A DNA stretch of 37,867 nucleotides from DASXMR01 sp036495525 (lineage in GTDB: Bacteria; Actinomycetota; Actinomycetes; Streptosporangiales; Streptosporangiaceae): assembly GCA_036495525.1 (NCBI GenBank), contig DASXMR010000081.1, positions 1-37,867 on the forward strand. Direction: 5' to 3'. Below, in pieces: positions 15,172 to 23,300 of this stretch (position 1 is its first letter; each line of letters begins with the position of its first letter). Both the position numbers and the translations under genes were made by a program. The notes under the pieces were generated by a model. The model was not told where the DNA came from, did not search any database, and worked only from the letters and a program-made list of their open reading frames with translations.

Positions 15172-15771
15172 GTGACCCGGATCATCGCGGGCATCGCCGG
15201 CGGGCGCCAGATCGCGGTTCCGCCTGGCCGGCGCACGCGGCCCACCAGCGACCGGGCGCGCGAGGCGCTGTTCGCCACCGTGACGTCCGTCCGCGGCACG
15301 CTGCTTGGCGCCGCGGTGCTCGACCTGTACGCGGGCTCGGGGGCAGTGGGCCTCGAGGCGCTCTCCCGGGGCGCCGCCGACGTCCTGCTGATCGAGTCAG
15401 ACAGCCGGGCAGCGCAGGTCATCGGCGAAAACATCGCCTCGCTCGGACTGCCAGGCGCGCGGGTGGCGTGCGACCGGGCCGAACGCGTGCTCGGCCGCGG
15501 TCCCGGCGAGACGGCCAGGCGTGACTTCGTCTTCGCCGACCCGCCGTACGCCACCAATTCGGACGAGCTGGCCGGCGTCCTGCGGGCACTGGCCGGGCAC
15601 GGCTGGCTGGCCGCCGGCGCGCTGATCGCGGTGGAAAGAGCCACCCGGTCCGGCCCGCCGCCCTGGCCGGCGCCGTACGTTCCGGGCAGATCCCGCAGAT
15701 ACGGCGAGGCCACCCTCTGGTACGGTCGCGCCGCGGGCGAGAATGCCGCGCCAGCAGCGACAGGAGGCTGA
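15172..15771 (+). CDS. rsmD: 16S rRNA (guanine(966)-N2)-methyltransferase
   Basis: RsmD methylates G966 of 16S rRNA in the assembled small subunit. The 199-residue Rossmann methyltransferase starts VTRIIAGIAGGRQIAVPPG, with SAM-binding motif I as LDLYAGSGAVGLEAL (residues 50-64), the acidic motif II LLIESD (72-77) and the N6/N2-amino methyltransferase motif DPPY at 123-126. The open frame extends upstream to 15109, but GTG 15172 fits the family start and sits just beyond the recG stop. coaD begins 6 nt after the rsmD stop, the usual bacterial rsmD-coaD pairing. Confidence 0.95.
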   Translation: MTRIIAGIAGGRQIAVPPGRRTRPTSDRAREALFATVTSVRGTLLGAAVLDLYAGSGAVGLEALSRGAADVLLIESDSRAAQVIGENIASLGLPGARVACDRAERVLGRGPGETARRDFVFADPPYATNSDELAGVLRALAGHGWLAAGALIAVERATRSGPPPWPAPYVPGRSRRYGEATLWYGRAAGENAAPAATGG

Positions 15772-15777
15772 GTCCCG

Positions 15778-16266
15778 GTGAGCCGTGTGGTCTGTCCTGG
15801 CTCGTTCGATCCCGTCACGAACGGGCATCTCGACATCATCGGCCGCGCCGCCCGGCTGTATGACGAGGTGATCGTCGCGGTGCTGCACAACCTCTCCAAG
15901 AGCGCGCTGTTCACCGTGGACGAGCGGGTCGACATGCTGCGCGAGGTCACCAAGGAGATCGGCAACGTCCGGGTGGAGCCCTTCAACGGGCTGACCGTCG
16001 ACTTCTGCAAGGCCAATGACGTGTCCGCGATCGTCAAGGGGCTGGGCGCGGTCACTGACTTTGACTACGAGATGCAGATGGCCCAGATGAACTACAACCA
16101 GGCCGGCGTTGAGACGCTCTTCATGACCACCAACCCGCTGTACGCGTTCCTGTCGTCGAGCCTGGTCAAGGAGTTCGCCAAGTACGGCGGTGACGTCGCC
16201 GGGCTGGTGCCCGGCCAGGTGCTCGACCGGCTGACTGCCCGGCTCGGCGGCTCTCCGGGCGGCTGA
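15778..16266 (+). CDS. coaD: Phosphopantetheine adenylyltransferase, with Gly at a conserved Arg position
   Basis: CoaD adenylates 4'-phosphopantetheine, the penultimate step of coenzyme A synthesis. The 162-residue protein is of standard length and shows VVCPGSFDPVTNGHLDII (nucleotidyltransferase TxGH motif, residues 14-17), SKSALFTVDER with the catalytic-site Lys41, and the ATP-binding FLSSSLVKE. The normally invariant KGLRAV/RGLRAV segment reads KGLGAV: Gly90 (codon GGC at 16045-16047) replaces the Arg matching Arg91 of E. coli, which contacts phosphate groups. The change is one base from CGC. GTG 15778 follows AGGAGG by about 11 nt, and rsmD lies immediately upstream. Confidence 0.95.
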   Translation: MSRVVCPGSFDPVTNGHLDIIGRAARLYDEVIVAVLHNLSKSALFTVDERVDMLREVTKEIGNVRVEPFNGLTVDFCKANDVSAIVKGLGAVTDFDYEMQMAQMNYNQAGVETLFMTTNPLYAFLSSSLVKEFAKYGGDVAGLVPGQVLDRLTARLGGSPGG

Positions 16267-16369
16267 GCAACGCGCGGCTGGCTGCCGCGAGCGAGATTGC
16301 TCGCTGTGGGCTGCAGCCACCGGGCCGACCGCGTTCCGCATCGTCCTGACAGTTCGCAGAGGGCACAGT

Positions 16370-16399
16370 TTGGGATTGCGCGAGGGCAGCCGGTAAGCT
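16370..16399 (+). promoter_or_regulatory. Candidate promoter of the DUF177-rpmF-rnc-mutM operon
   Basis: TTGGGA (16370-16375) and TAAGCT (16394-16399) are separated by 18 nt. This matches a housekeeping-sigma arrangement and lies 35 nt before the ATG of the DUF177 gene, at the first gap after coaD. Confidence 0.45.
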
Positions 16400-16434
16400 A
16401 GCCGCCCGGTAATCCAACGACAATTCAGCCTGCC

Positions 16435-17178
16435 ATGCCACACGCACGAGCCAAGCACATGCGGCGCCTTGATCCGCACGGCCCGCTCGCCTTCGATACC
16501 CGCTCCCTCGGCCCAGGGTCAGCCCGCAGCGAGACCAGGACGGCGCCAGCGCCAGCCGATCTCGGGGCGGGCATGGTGCATGTGCCGCAGGGCGCCGACA
16601 TGCGAGTTGACGCGCAGCTAGAGGGCGTATCGGACGGCGTGCTGGTCACCGCGACCGTGACCGCGCCGCTGGCCGGGGAGTGCGCTCGCTGCCTGGACCC
16701 GTTCAGCTCCCAGCTGACGGTGCGGTTCCAGGAGCTGTTCAGCAGCGAGGGGGCGCCGGCGGACGCCGGCGATCAGGCCGGGCAGGACGAGTACCTGCTG
16801 GACGGGGACATACTGGACCTCGAGCCGGCGCTGCGGGACGCGGTGGTGCTTGACCTGCCGCTGTCGCCGCTGTGCCGGCCGGACTGCCCCGGTCTGTGCC
16901 CGGACTGCGGCGTGCGGCTCGCCGACGCCGGGCCTGATCACGGTCATGCCAGCACCGGCGGCCCGTGGGCGGCACTGCGCGACTTCCGGGTCGCCGGGAA
17001 CGGCGAGGAGCAGCCAGGCGGCGCCGGCAACGAGCCGGGCAGGCGCAGCGAGCAGGCCCAGCACGGGCAGGCCGAGCACGAGCAGGCACAGTACGAGAAC
17101 GACCGGCAGCAGGACGGCCGGCAGCACAGAGCGGCGCCGGCCAGCGGGCCGGCGGCACAGCGAGCAGAGGAGCGCTGA
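16435..17178 (+). CDS. DUF177 (YceD-like) protein with a long disordered tail
   Basis: DUF177 proteins precede rpmF throughout bacteria and are linked to 23S rRNA maturation or large-subunit assembly; the exact role is unsettled. The core (about residues 9-175) has RRLDPHGPLAFDTRSLG, APLAGECARCLDPF and the Cys cluster PLCRPDCPGLCPDCG (CxxxC then CxxC, probable zinc site). After about residue 180 comes a ~65-residue Gln/Glu/Ala/His/Arg-rich tail (EQAQHGQAEHEQAQYEN) not needed by the family. ATG 16435 is assumed; ATG 16459 is an alternative and neither has a strong ribosome site. rpmF starts 1 nt after the stop codon. Confidence 0.9.
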   Translation: MPHARAKHMRRLDPHGPLAFDTRSLGPGSARSETRTAPAPADLGAGMVHVPQGADMRVDAQLEGVSDGVLVTATVTAPLAGECARCLDPFSSQLTVRFQELFSSEGAPADAGDQAGQDEYLLDGDILDLEPALRDAVVLDLPLSPLCRPDCPGLCPDCGVRLADAGPDHGHASTGGPWAALRDFRVAGNGEEQPGGAGNEPGRRSEQAQHGQAEHEQAQYENDRQQDGRQHRAAPASGPAAQRAEER

Positions 17179-17179
17179 G

Positions 17180-17356
17180 GTGGCGGTACCCAAGCGACGG
17201 ATGTCGCGCAGCAATACCAGGTCGCGCCGGGCACAGTGGAAGGCAACCGCGCCCGCGCTGGTGACCTGCCCGCAGTGCCGCGACCCCAAGCTTCCCCACA
17301 CTGCGTGCCCGACATGCGGCACTTACAACCGGCGCCAGGTCACCACCCCCTCCTGA
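17180..17356 (+). CDS. rpmF: 50S ribosomal protein L32 (zinc-ribbon type)
   Basis: L32 is a small protein of the large ribosomal subunit. The 58-residue product opens MAVPKRRMSRSNTRSRRAQW, the family signature, and carries two CxxC pairs (CPQC and CPTC, about residues 32-48) forming a zinc ribbon. The start is GTG 17180-17182; the upstream GAGGAGCG is about 8 nt away, inside the end of the DUF177 gene. It belongs to the DUF177-rpmF-rnc-mutM run, and about 100 nt separate it from rnc. Confidence 0.96.
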   Translation: MAVPKRRMSRSNTRSRRAQWKATAPALVTCPQCRDPKLPHTACPTCGTYNRRQVTTPS

Positions 17357-17455
17357 CGCGCCGGCGGGGAGGCACCCCACCAGCGGCTGGCTGCCCGGCT
17401 CGCGTTAACCGCGGCAGCCGGGCGCTCGCTGATGCGCAGCGGGAAGGAGACGACG

Positions 17456-18226
17456 GTGAGTGACACGCCAGCAGGCGGCCAGGCAGCAGATGCTGTCACC
17501 GCCGACCTGCTGCGTGCCCTGGAAGTGCCGCTCGGCAGCCAGCTGCTGGAGCGCGCGCTCATGCACCGGTCGTACGCATACGAGAACGGCGGCCTGCCGA
17601 CCAATGAGCGGCTTGAGTTCCTCGGCGACTCGGTGCTCGGCCTGATCGTCACCGACACGCTGTTCCGGGAGTACCCGGACCTGCCCGAGGGGCAGCTGGC
17701 GAAGCTGCGCGCGGCCGTGGTCAACATGCGTGCGCTGGCCAGCGTGGCCCGCGGCCTGCGGCTCGGCTCCTACGTGCGGCTCGGCAAGGGCGAGGAGGGA
17801 ACGGGCGGCCGGGACAAGTCATCCATCCTCGCCGACACGCTCGAGGCGGTGATCGGCGCCGTCTACCTCGACCGCGGCCTGACGGAGGCGGACAAGCTGG
17901 TGCACCGGCTGTTCGACCCCGTCATCGCCCGCTCAGCCGCGCTCGGCGCAGGGCTCGACTGGAAGACCTCGCTGCAGGAGCTGACCGCCGGGGAGCTGCT
18001 CGGCGTGCCCGAGTATCACGTGCAGGAGAGCGGGCCCGACCACCAGAAGTCCTTCCACGCCACGGTCTGGATCGGCGGGCGCACCTACGGCGAGGGCGAG
18101 GGCCGGTCCAAGAAGGAAGCCGAGCAGCAGGCGGCCGAGGCCGCCTGGACCGCCATCAAGGAGTCACCGCCGGCCGCCGAGGACGCGGACGGGGCTGCGG
18201 GCGGCGGCAGGCGGCACCGGGACTAG
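17456..18226 (+). CDS. rnc: Ribonuclease III
   Basis: RNase III cleaves double-stranded RNA, including rRNA precursors. The 256-residue protein has the endonuclease signature ERLEFLGDS (residues 51-59; catalytic Glu51/Glu54, Asp58) and the second metal-site segment DTLEAVIGAVYLD with Asp127 and Glu130. The C-terminal dsRNA-binding domain contains DWKTSLQEL, YHVQESGPDHQKSFHATV and GEGRSKKEAEQQAAEAAW. A short Ala/Gly/Asp tail follows. GTG 17456 is preferred over an in-frame ATG at 17432 because GGAAGGAG lies 7 nt upstream. mutM begins 3 nt after the stop, as in other actinobacteria. Confidence 0.97.
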   Translation: MSDTPAGGQAADAVTADLLRALEVPLGSQLLERALMHRSYAYENGGLPTNERLEFLGDSVLGLIVTDTLFREYPDLPEGQLAKLRAAVVNMRALASVARGLRLGSYVRLGKGEEGTGGRDKSSILADTLEAVIGAVYLDRGLTEADKLVHRLFDPVIARSAALGAGLDWKTSLQELTAGELLGVPEYHVQESGPDHQKSFHATVWIGGRTYGEGEGRSKKEAEQQAAEAAWTAIKESPPAAEDADGAAGGGRRHRD

Positions 18227-18229
18227 CTG

Positions 18230-19081
18230 GTGCCCGAGCTGCCCGAGGTCGAGACCGTCAGGCAGGGTCTCGCCGAGCACGTCACTGGCCGGCCCATCGA
18301 CTCCGTCCGGGTGCTGAACCCGCGCGCCGTGCGCCGGCACGCGGCCGGCGGCGAGGATTTCGCCGCTGCGCTGACCGGCCGCAGCTTCGATGCCGCCCGG
18401 CGCCGCGGCAAGTACCTGTGGCTGCCAGCCGGCGACGACGCCATGATCGCCCATCTGGGCATGAGCGGCCAGCTGCTGCTCGGCGCGCCTGACCGGCCGC
18501 TAGGGCCGCACGTGCGGGTCAGGTTCGGCTTCACCGACGGCGGCCCCGACCTGCGGTTCACCGACCAGCGGACGTTCGGCCACCTGATGTTCGAGCCTGG
18601 CGGCGCGCGGCTGCCGGCGGCCATCGCGCACATCGCGCCCGACCCGCTTGAGCCAGAGTTCGACCTGGCCGCGTTCACCGCCCGGCTGCGGTCGCGGCGG
18701 ACCGGGATCAAGCGGGCACTGCTCGACCAGTCCCTGATCAGCGGCATCGGCAACATCTACGCCGACGAGGCGCTCTGGCGCGCCAGGATGCACTGGGCAC
18801 GCGCCGCCGACGGGCTGCGCCGGCCAGACGTGGCCGCGCTGATCGGCGCGGTGCGGGAGGTCTTCGCTGAGGCTCTGCAGGCGGGCGGGACCTCGTTCGA
18901 CAGCCTGTACGTCAACGTGAACGGCGAGAGCGGCTACTTCGAGCGCGGCCTCGCCGTGTACGGCCGGGTCGGCTTGCCGTGCCCGCGGTGCGGCACGCCG
19001 GTGCGCCGCGACATCTTCATGAACCGCTCTGCCTACAGCTGTCCTAAGTGCCAGCCGCGGCCGCGCCGTGGTCGCTGGTAA
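18230..19081 (+). CDS. mutM: Formamidopyrimidine-DNA glycosylase
   Basis: Fpg removes 8-oxoguanine and formamidopyrimidines and nicks the abasic site. Starting at GTG 18230, the 283-residue protein begins PELPEVETV after the initiator, supplying the catalytic N-terminal Pro and Glu. It then shows RRGKYLWL (lesion-contacting Lys), HLGMSGQL, the helix-two-turn-helix segment LISGIGNIYADEALWRA, and a C-terminal zinc finger CPRCGTPVRRDIFMNRSAYSC..C with the DNA-contacting Arg. All key residues are present. It is translationally coupled to rnc, which ends 3 nt upstream. Confidence 0.97.
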   Translation: MPELPEVETVRQGLAEHVTGRPIDSVRVLNPRAVRRHAAGGEDFAAALTGRSFDAARRRGKYLWLPAGDDAMIAHLGMSGQLLLGAPDRPLGPHVRVRFGFTDGGPDLRFTDQRTFGHLMFEPGGARLPAAIAHIAPDPLEPEFDLAAFTARLRSRRTGIKRALLDQSLISGIGNIYADEALWRARMHWARAADGLRRPDVAALIGAVREVFAEALQAGGTSFDSLYVNVNGESGYFERGLAVYGRVGLPCPRCGTPVRRDIFMNRSAYSCPKCQPRPRRGRW

Positions 19082-19243
19082 CCCGATCCGGATCACAGCG
19101 GCGGGCGGTGCAGGCTTGTCCTCGCCCGCCGTCGTGCCCTGAGGGCGCCGACCATGCCACGGCAGCCCGGGCTTGCGCGACGGGCCGGCTGGCTGCCGCG
19201 CCTGGTGGGGCACGGCGCCTGCTGAGCGCGGACTGCGACCTGC

Positions 19244-19272
19244 GGGACAGGTGAGTCGGGCGGTCGTAGGGT
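19244..19272 (+). promoter_or_regulatory. Promoter of acyP, leaderless-type
   Basis: GGGACA (19244-19249) and TAGGGT (19267-19272) are 17 nt apart. The acyP GTG follows after 6 nt, so the mRNA probably begins at the start codon. Confidence 0.55.
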
Positions 19273-19278
19273 GACCTG

Positions 19279-19584
19279 GTGAGCGACGATGGGGGCCACA
19301 TCAGGCCAGCGGCGCTGGTCAGGCTCACCGCGTGGGTCGAAGGCCGGGTGCACGGCGTGGGCTTCCGCTGGTGGGTCAGGTCGCGCGCGCTGGAACTCGA
19401 GCTGACCGGCTTCGCCGAGAATCTGGAGGATGGCCGGGTCAAGGTCGTGGTCGAGGGGTCACAGGAGAACTGCGAGGAACTGCTCGCCCGGCTTGAATCG
19501 CCGGGAACGCCAGGCTGGGTGGTCCGCGTGACGCATCGCTGGGATGAGCCTCGCGGCGGGCTGACTGGCTTCGCCGAACGCTGA
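19279..19584 (+). CDS. acyP: Acylphosphatase
   Basis: Hydrolyses acylphosphates such as 1,3-bisphosphoglycerate or carbamoyl phosphate. The 101-residue protein has the phosphate-binding loop GRVHGVGFRWWV with catalytic Arg30 and the second signature GFAENLEDGRVKVVVEG with catalytic Asn48, both intact. A ~12-residue N-terminal extension precedes the fold. The start GTG 19279 has no ribosome site but stands 6 nt after TAGGGT, so it is read as leaderless. Acylphosphatase genes often lie between mutM and smc in actinobacteria. Confidence 0.95.
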   Translation: MSDDGGHIRPAALVRLTAWVEGRVHGVGFRWWVRSRALELELTGFAENLEDGRVKVVVEGSQENCEELLARLESPGTPGWVVRVTHRWDEPRGGLTGFAER

Positions 19585-19681
19585 TCGGGACGTAATGACC
19601 GGATTGGGATCCCTTTTCCGCTCTCATCCGGGCCCGATCCGGAGCCGTCCGCACCGCCGGTGACCTGGGGCAACGCTCAAC

Positions 19682-19711
19682 TTGACCGGACGGCCCCGGC
19701 GGTGGGACGAT
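19682..19711 (+). promoter_or_regulatory. Candidate promoter of the small coiled-coil gene
   Basis: TTGACC (19682-19687), a close -35 match, is followed after 18 nt by GACGAT (19706-19711), a weaker -10. It lies about 95 nt upstream of the ATG at 19805 in an otherwise gene-free gap. Confidence 0.4.
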
Positions 19712-19804
19712 TAAGCGTTACCTGCGCGCAACATCGCGCGACTAAGCGATCGCGTATTCACCTGCGCGCCCACTCTGGTTACTCAGTGTGGAGGACCTTC
19801 AAAA

Positions 19805-19993
19805 ATGGCGAAGGCTCTGTATGGCCACGTCGGCGGGCCGGATCCTCGCATCGTTTCAGAGATGCGTCGGCTGCAGCAGCGCGTGCACGACCTAGAGGCC
19901 GAGCTAGCTCGGCTGCAGGAGGAAAAGGACGTGCTGGCTGCTGAGGCCGATCATGACCTGCTGATTCCGGTTCGCGAGCCGGCGCTGACCTGA
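19805..19993 (+). CDS. Small conserved coiled-coil protein of unknown function
   Basis: A 62-residue protein: an N-terminal segment MAKALYGHVGGPDPRIVSEM, a heptad-like coiled coil (about residues 20-46, RRLQQRVHDLEAELARLQEEK) and a short C-terminal tail ending EPALT. I recognise this as a small actinobacterial protein type of unknown function, from memory rather than a search. ATG 19805 follows GGAGG by about 11 nt and a TTGACC-type promoter lies upstream; a hairpin follows. The size suggests a dimeric scaffold or regulator. It sits just upstream of smc, but no functional link is shown. Confidence 0.8.
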   Translation: MAKALYGHVGGPDPRIVSEMRRLQQRVHDLEAELARLQEEKDVLAAEADHDLLIPVREPALT

Positions 19994-20018
19994 CGAGCGC
20001 CGGCTGGCCGCGACGTAC

Positions 20019-20048
20019 GGAGGGGCTCCCGGAACCGGGCGTCCCTCC
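20019..20048 (+). terminator. Terminator-like hairpin after the coiled-coil gene
   Basis: A 14-nt arm (20019-20032) and its partner (20035-20048) pair with two mismatches, leaving a tight GAAC loop. It begins 26 nt after the stop at 19993. There is no T-tract. Confidence 0.55.
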
Positions 20049-20305
20049 CCGTCCGGACCGATCCGCACCCTTTAGCTCAAGCGTCTTAACCACGGCGTCC
20101 GGCCTGGTGCCGCCGCCGTCTTTGGCATGTCCTGCGACCCGGCTGCGGCCCGCCAGCCAGCGCTGGACTGGCTTGCTGGAGTACGCGCCGGGCTCGCGGC
20201 TGAATCCGGGGAGCTGTCCGCGGCGCGCGGTATGGTCGCTAGGGACCTGGCGCGGCCGGCTGCCTTCGGCCCTGGCGGTAGGACCTGAGGGAGGGTAGTC
20301 GGCGG
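20049..20305. other. Gap upstream of smc without a supported gene
   Basis: No credible ORF or RNA gene was seen. TATGGT at about 20230-20235 fits a TANNNT -10 and would give a 5' UTR of about 65 nt for smc, but no -35 partner is evident. GGGAGGG lies roughly 10 nt before the smc GTG. Confidence 0.4.
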
Positions 20306-23300
20306 GTGTACCTGAAGACCCTGACCTTGCGCGGGTTCAAGTCCTTCGCCTCGGCTACCACGCTGCGCTTCGAGCCGGGCATCACCTGCGTCGTCGGGCC
20401 CAACGGCTCCGGCAAGTCCAACGTGGTCGACGCGTTCTCCTGGGTGATGGGCGAGCAGGGCGTCAAGCCGCTGCGCGGCGGCAAGATGGAGGACGTCGTC
20501 TTCGCCGGGACGGCAGGCCGCCCGGCGCTTGGCCGCGCCGAGGTCACGCTGACCATCGACAACAGCGACGGCGCGCTGCCGATCGACTACGCCGAGGTGA
20601 CGATCAGCCGGCTGCTGTTCAGGTCAGGGCAGAGTGAGTACGCCATCAACGGGGATCACTGCCGGCTGCTCGACGTGCAGGAGCTGCTGTCCGATACCGG
20701 CCTTGGCCGCGAGATGCACGTCATCGTCGGCCAGGGACATCTCGACGAGGTGCTGAACGCCGGCCCTGAGGCACGGCGGGCGCTGATCGAGGAGGCCGCC
20801 GGCGTCCTCAAGCATCGCCGGCGCAAGGAGAAGGCGCTGCGCAAGCTCGAGGCGATGCAGGCCAACCTGACCCGGCTGGTCGACCTCACCGCCGAGCTCG
20901 GGCGGCGGCTGAAGCCGCTGGGCAGGCAGGCGCAGATCGCCCGCCGGGCCGCGGTCATCCAGGCCGACCTGCGTGACGCCCGGCTCCGGCTGCTGGCCGA
21001 CGACTACCTGATGCTGGCCGGTGAGCTGCAGCAGGACGAGAGCGACGAGGCAGCCGCGGCGGCCAGGCGGGCTGAGCTGGAGGCCGCGCTGGCCGACGCG
21101 CGGTCAACCGAGGCCGAGCTCGAGGAAGCCGAGCGGCTGCACGCGCCCAGGCTCGCGGGGGCTCAGCAGACATTTATCGCGCTCGCCGGGCTGGCCGAGC
21201 GGGTCCGCGGCACCGTCGGCCTGGCGCAGGAGCGCCACCGGCACCTGTCAGCGCCGCCTGAGCCGCCTCGGCCCGGCCGCGACCCGGACGAGCTGGACCG
21301 TGAGGCAGCCGCGCTGCGCGAGCAGGAGACGCAGCTTGACTCGCGGCTGGCCGGCGCGCGCTGGCAGCTGGCCGCGGCGGTGACGGCGCGGACGGCCGCC
21401 GAGGCCGCGGTGGCCGAGACCGAGCGGCGGATGGCGGCTGACGCCCGCGCCGCGGCGCAGCGAGCCGAGCAGCTGGCCCGGCTGCGCAGCCAGGTAGAGG
21501 CCGCGCGCAGCAGGCTGGCGGCTGGCCGCGAGGAAGCCGGGCGGCTCGCTGACGCGCTGGCTCAGGCCAGGACGCGGGCCGAGCAGGCGCAGCACGAGTA
21601 CGGCGCGCTGCAGGACCAGGTGGCGGGGCGGGAACAGGGCCGGGCTGACCTTGCCGCGGCGCGCGAGCGCTCTTCCGAGGCGCTGGCCACCGCTTCCGGC
21701 CTGGTGACCAGCCGGCGCTCGGCAGAGCACGCGGCGAGCGACCGGCGTGCAGCGCTGCGGGCCCGGGTCGAAGCCCTGCGCGAGGCCGCGACCGGTGCTG
21801 ACGGGTCCGGTGCGCTACTGGCTGGCCAGGATGACTTCCCTGGCGTGCTCGGCCCGCTGGCCTCACTGCTCACGGTCGATGACGGCGCGGCGGACGCTAT
21901 CACCGCGGCGCTCGGAGCCGCCGCTGGCGCGGTCGCCGTGTCCGGCGTCGAGACCGCCCTGGCCGTCATCGAGTCGCTGAAGGACAGGGATGCGGGCCGC
22001 GCCGAGCTAGTCATCGCCGGCGGCCAGGCCGGTGCTAGCGGCCAGGCCGGTGCGAGCAGCCAGGCCGGTGCTAGCAGCCAGTCTGGGGCTGGCGGCCAGG
22101 CTCGCAGCACGGAGCCAGCACTGCCACCCGGCGTGCTGCGAGCCGCCGAGCTGGTGAAGGCACCCGGCGAGCTGGCAGCGGCGCTTGACCGGCTGCTGGC
22201 CGGCGTCCTGGTCGTGCCCGACCTGAGAGGGGGCCTGGAGCTGATCTCGGCCGACCCGCAACTGCTGGTGGTGACCCGGTCCGGCGACCTGATCGGCGCG
22301 CACTGGGCTCGGGGCGGATCACCGGCCGGCCAGAGCATGCTCAGCCTGCGTGAGGCAGCGGAGCAGGCGGCCGCCGAGCTGAGCGGCGCTGACAGCCACT
22401 GCGAGCGGGCCGAGCAGGACCTCGCCGACGCCGCCGAGGACGAGGATGCGGCGCGCCAGGCGCTCGCCGAGGCGGCCGCCGACCTGCAGCAACTGGACGC
22501 GGCCGCCGCTGAGACCTCAGGCAAGCTCGGCGCGCTGGCTGGCGCTGCCCGGGCGGCCAGGGACGAGGCCGGGCGGCTGTCGGCGGCGGCCGAGGCGGCC
22601 GAGCGGACCAGGGAAGCCGACCTGGCCAGGCTCGCGCAGCTGCAGGGCAGGCTCGCGGTGGCCGAAGCCGACGGCAGGGACCGCGCAGCCGAGGCCGGCG
22701 GCGAGGCGACGGCGAGCGAGCAGGCAGGGACTGCGGCCAGCCAGGACGACCCGGCCGATGCTGAGGCCGACCCGGCCGAGGCGGGCCGGGCTGACGGTCA
22801 GGCCGGGCCCGCCGGGGCGCACGCCGGGCCGGCCGCCGCGCACGGCGGGCCAGCCGACGCGCAGGCCGGCAAGGAGGCGCTGGACGAGGCCGCGTCCACC
22901 GCCAGGAACGCGGAGATGGAGGCCAGGCTCGAGGTCAGGACGGCCGAGGAGCGGCTGCGCGCGATCAGTGGCCGGGCCGACGCGCTGGCCGCTGCCGCCG
23001 TCGCGGAGCGTCAGGCGGCCAGGAGGGCGAGGGAGCGAGCCGCCCGGCGGGCCGCCCAGGCGGCAGTCGCCGGCTCAGCCGCCGCCGGTGCCGCCGTGCT
23101 GCTGGCCGCCATCGAGCGGTCCCGCGATGCGGCTGACGCGGAGCGCCAGGCAGCAGAGATTGCCAGCAGCAGCCGGGGCGGAGAGCTCAAGCAGGTCAGG
23201 GACACCGCACGCCAGCTCTCGCAGCAACTCGACCAGGTGGTCGAGAGCGCGCACGGCACCGAGATCGCCAGGGCCGGCCGGCGGCTGAGGCTCGAGCAGA

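Noticed and set aside
14601..16055. 484-codon minus-strand frame over recG, rsmD and coaD
   Set aside because: Antisense to three well-supported genes; Ser/Arg/Pro-rich with no domain.
22022..22093. CRISPR-like array suggested by short repeats
   Set aside because: The repeats are contiguous 18-nt coding units without spacers, inside smc.
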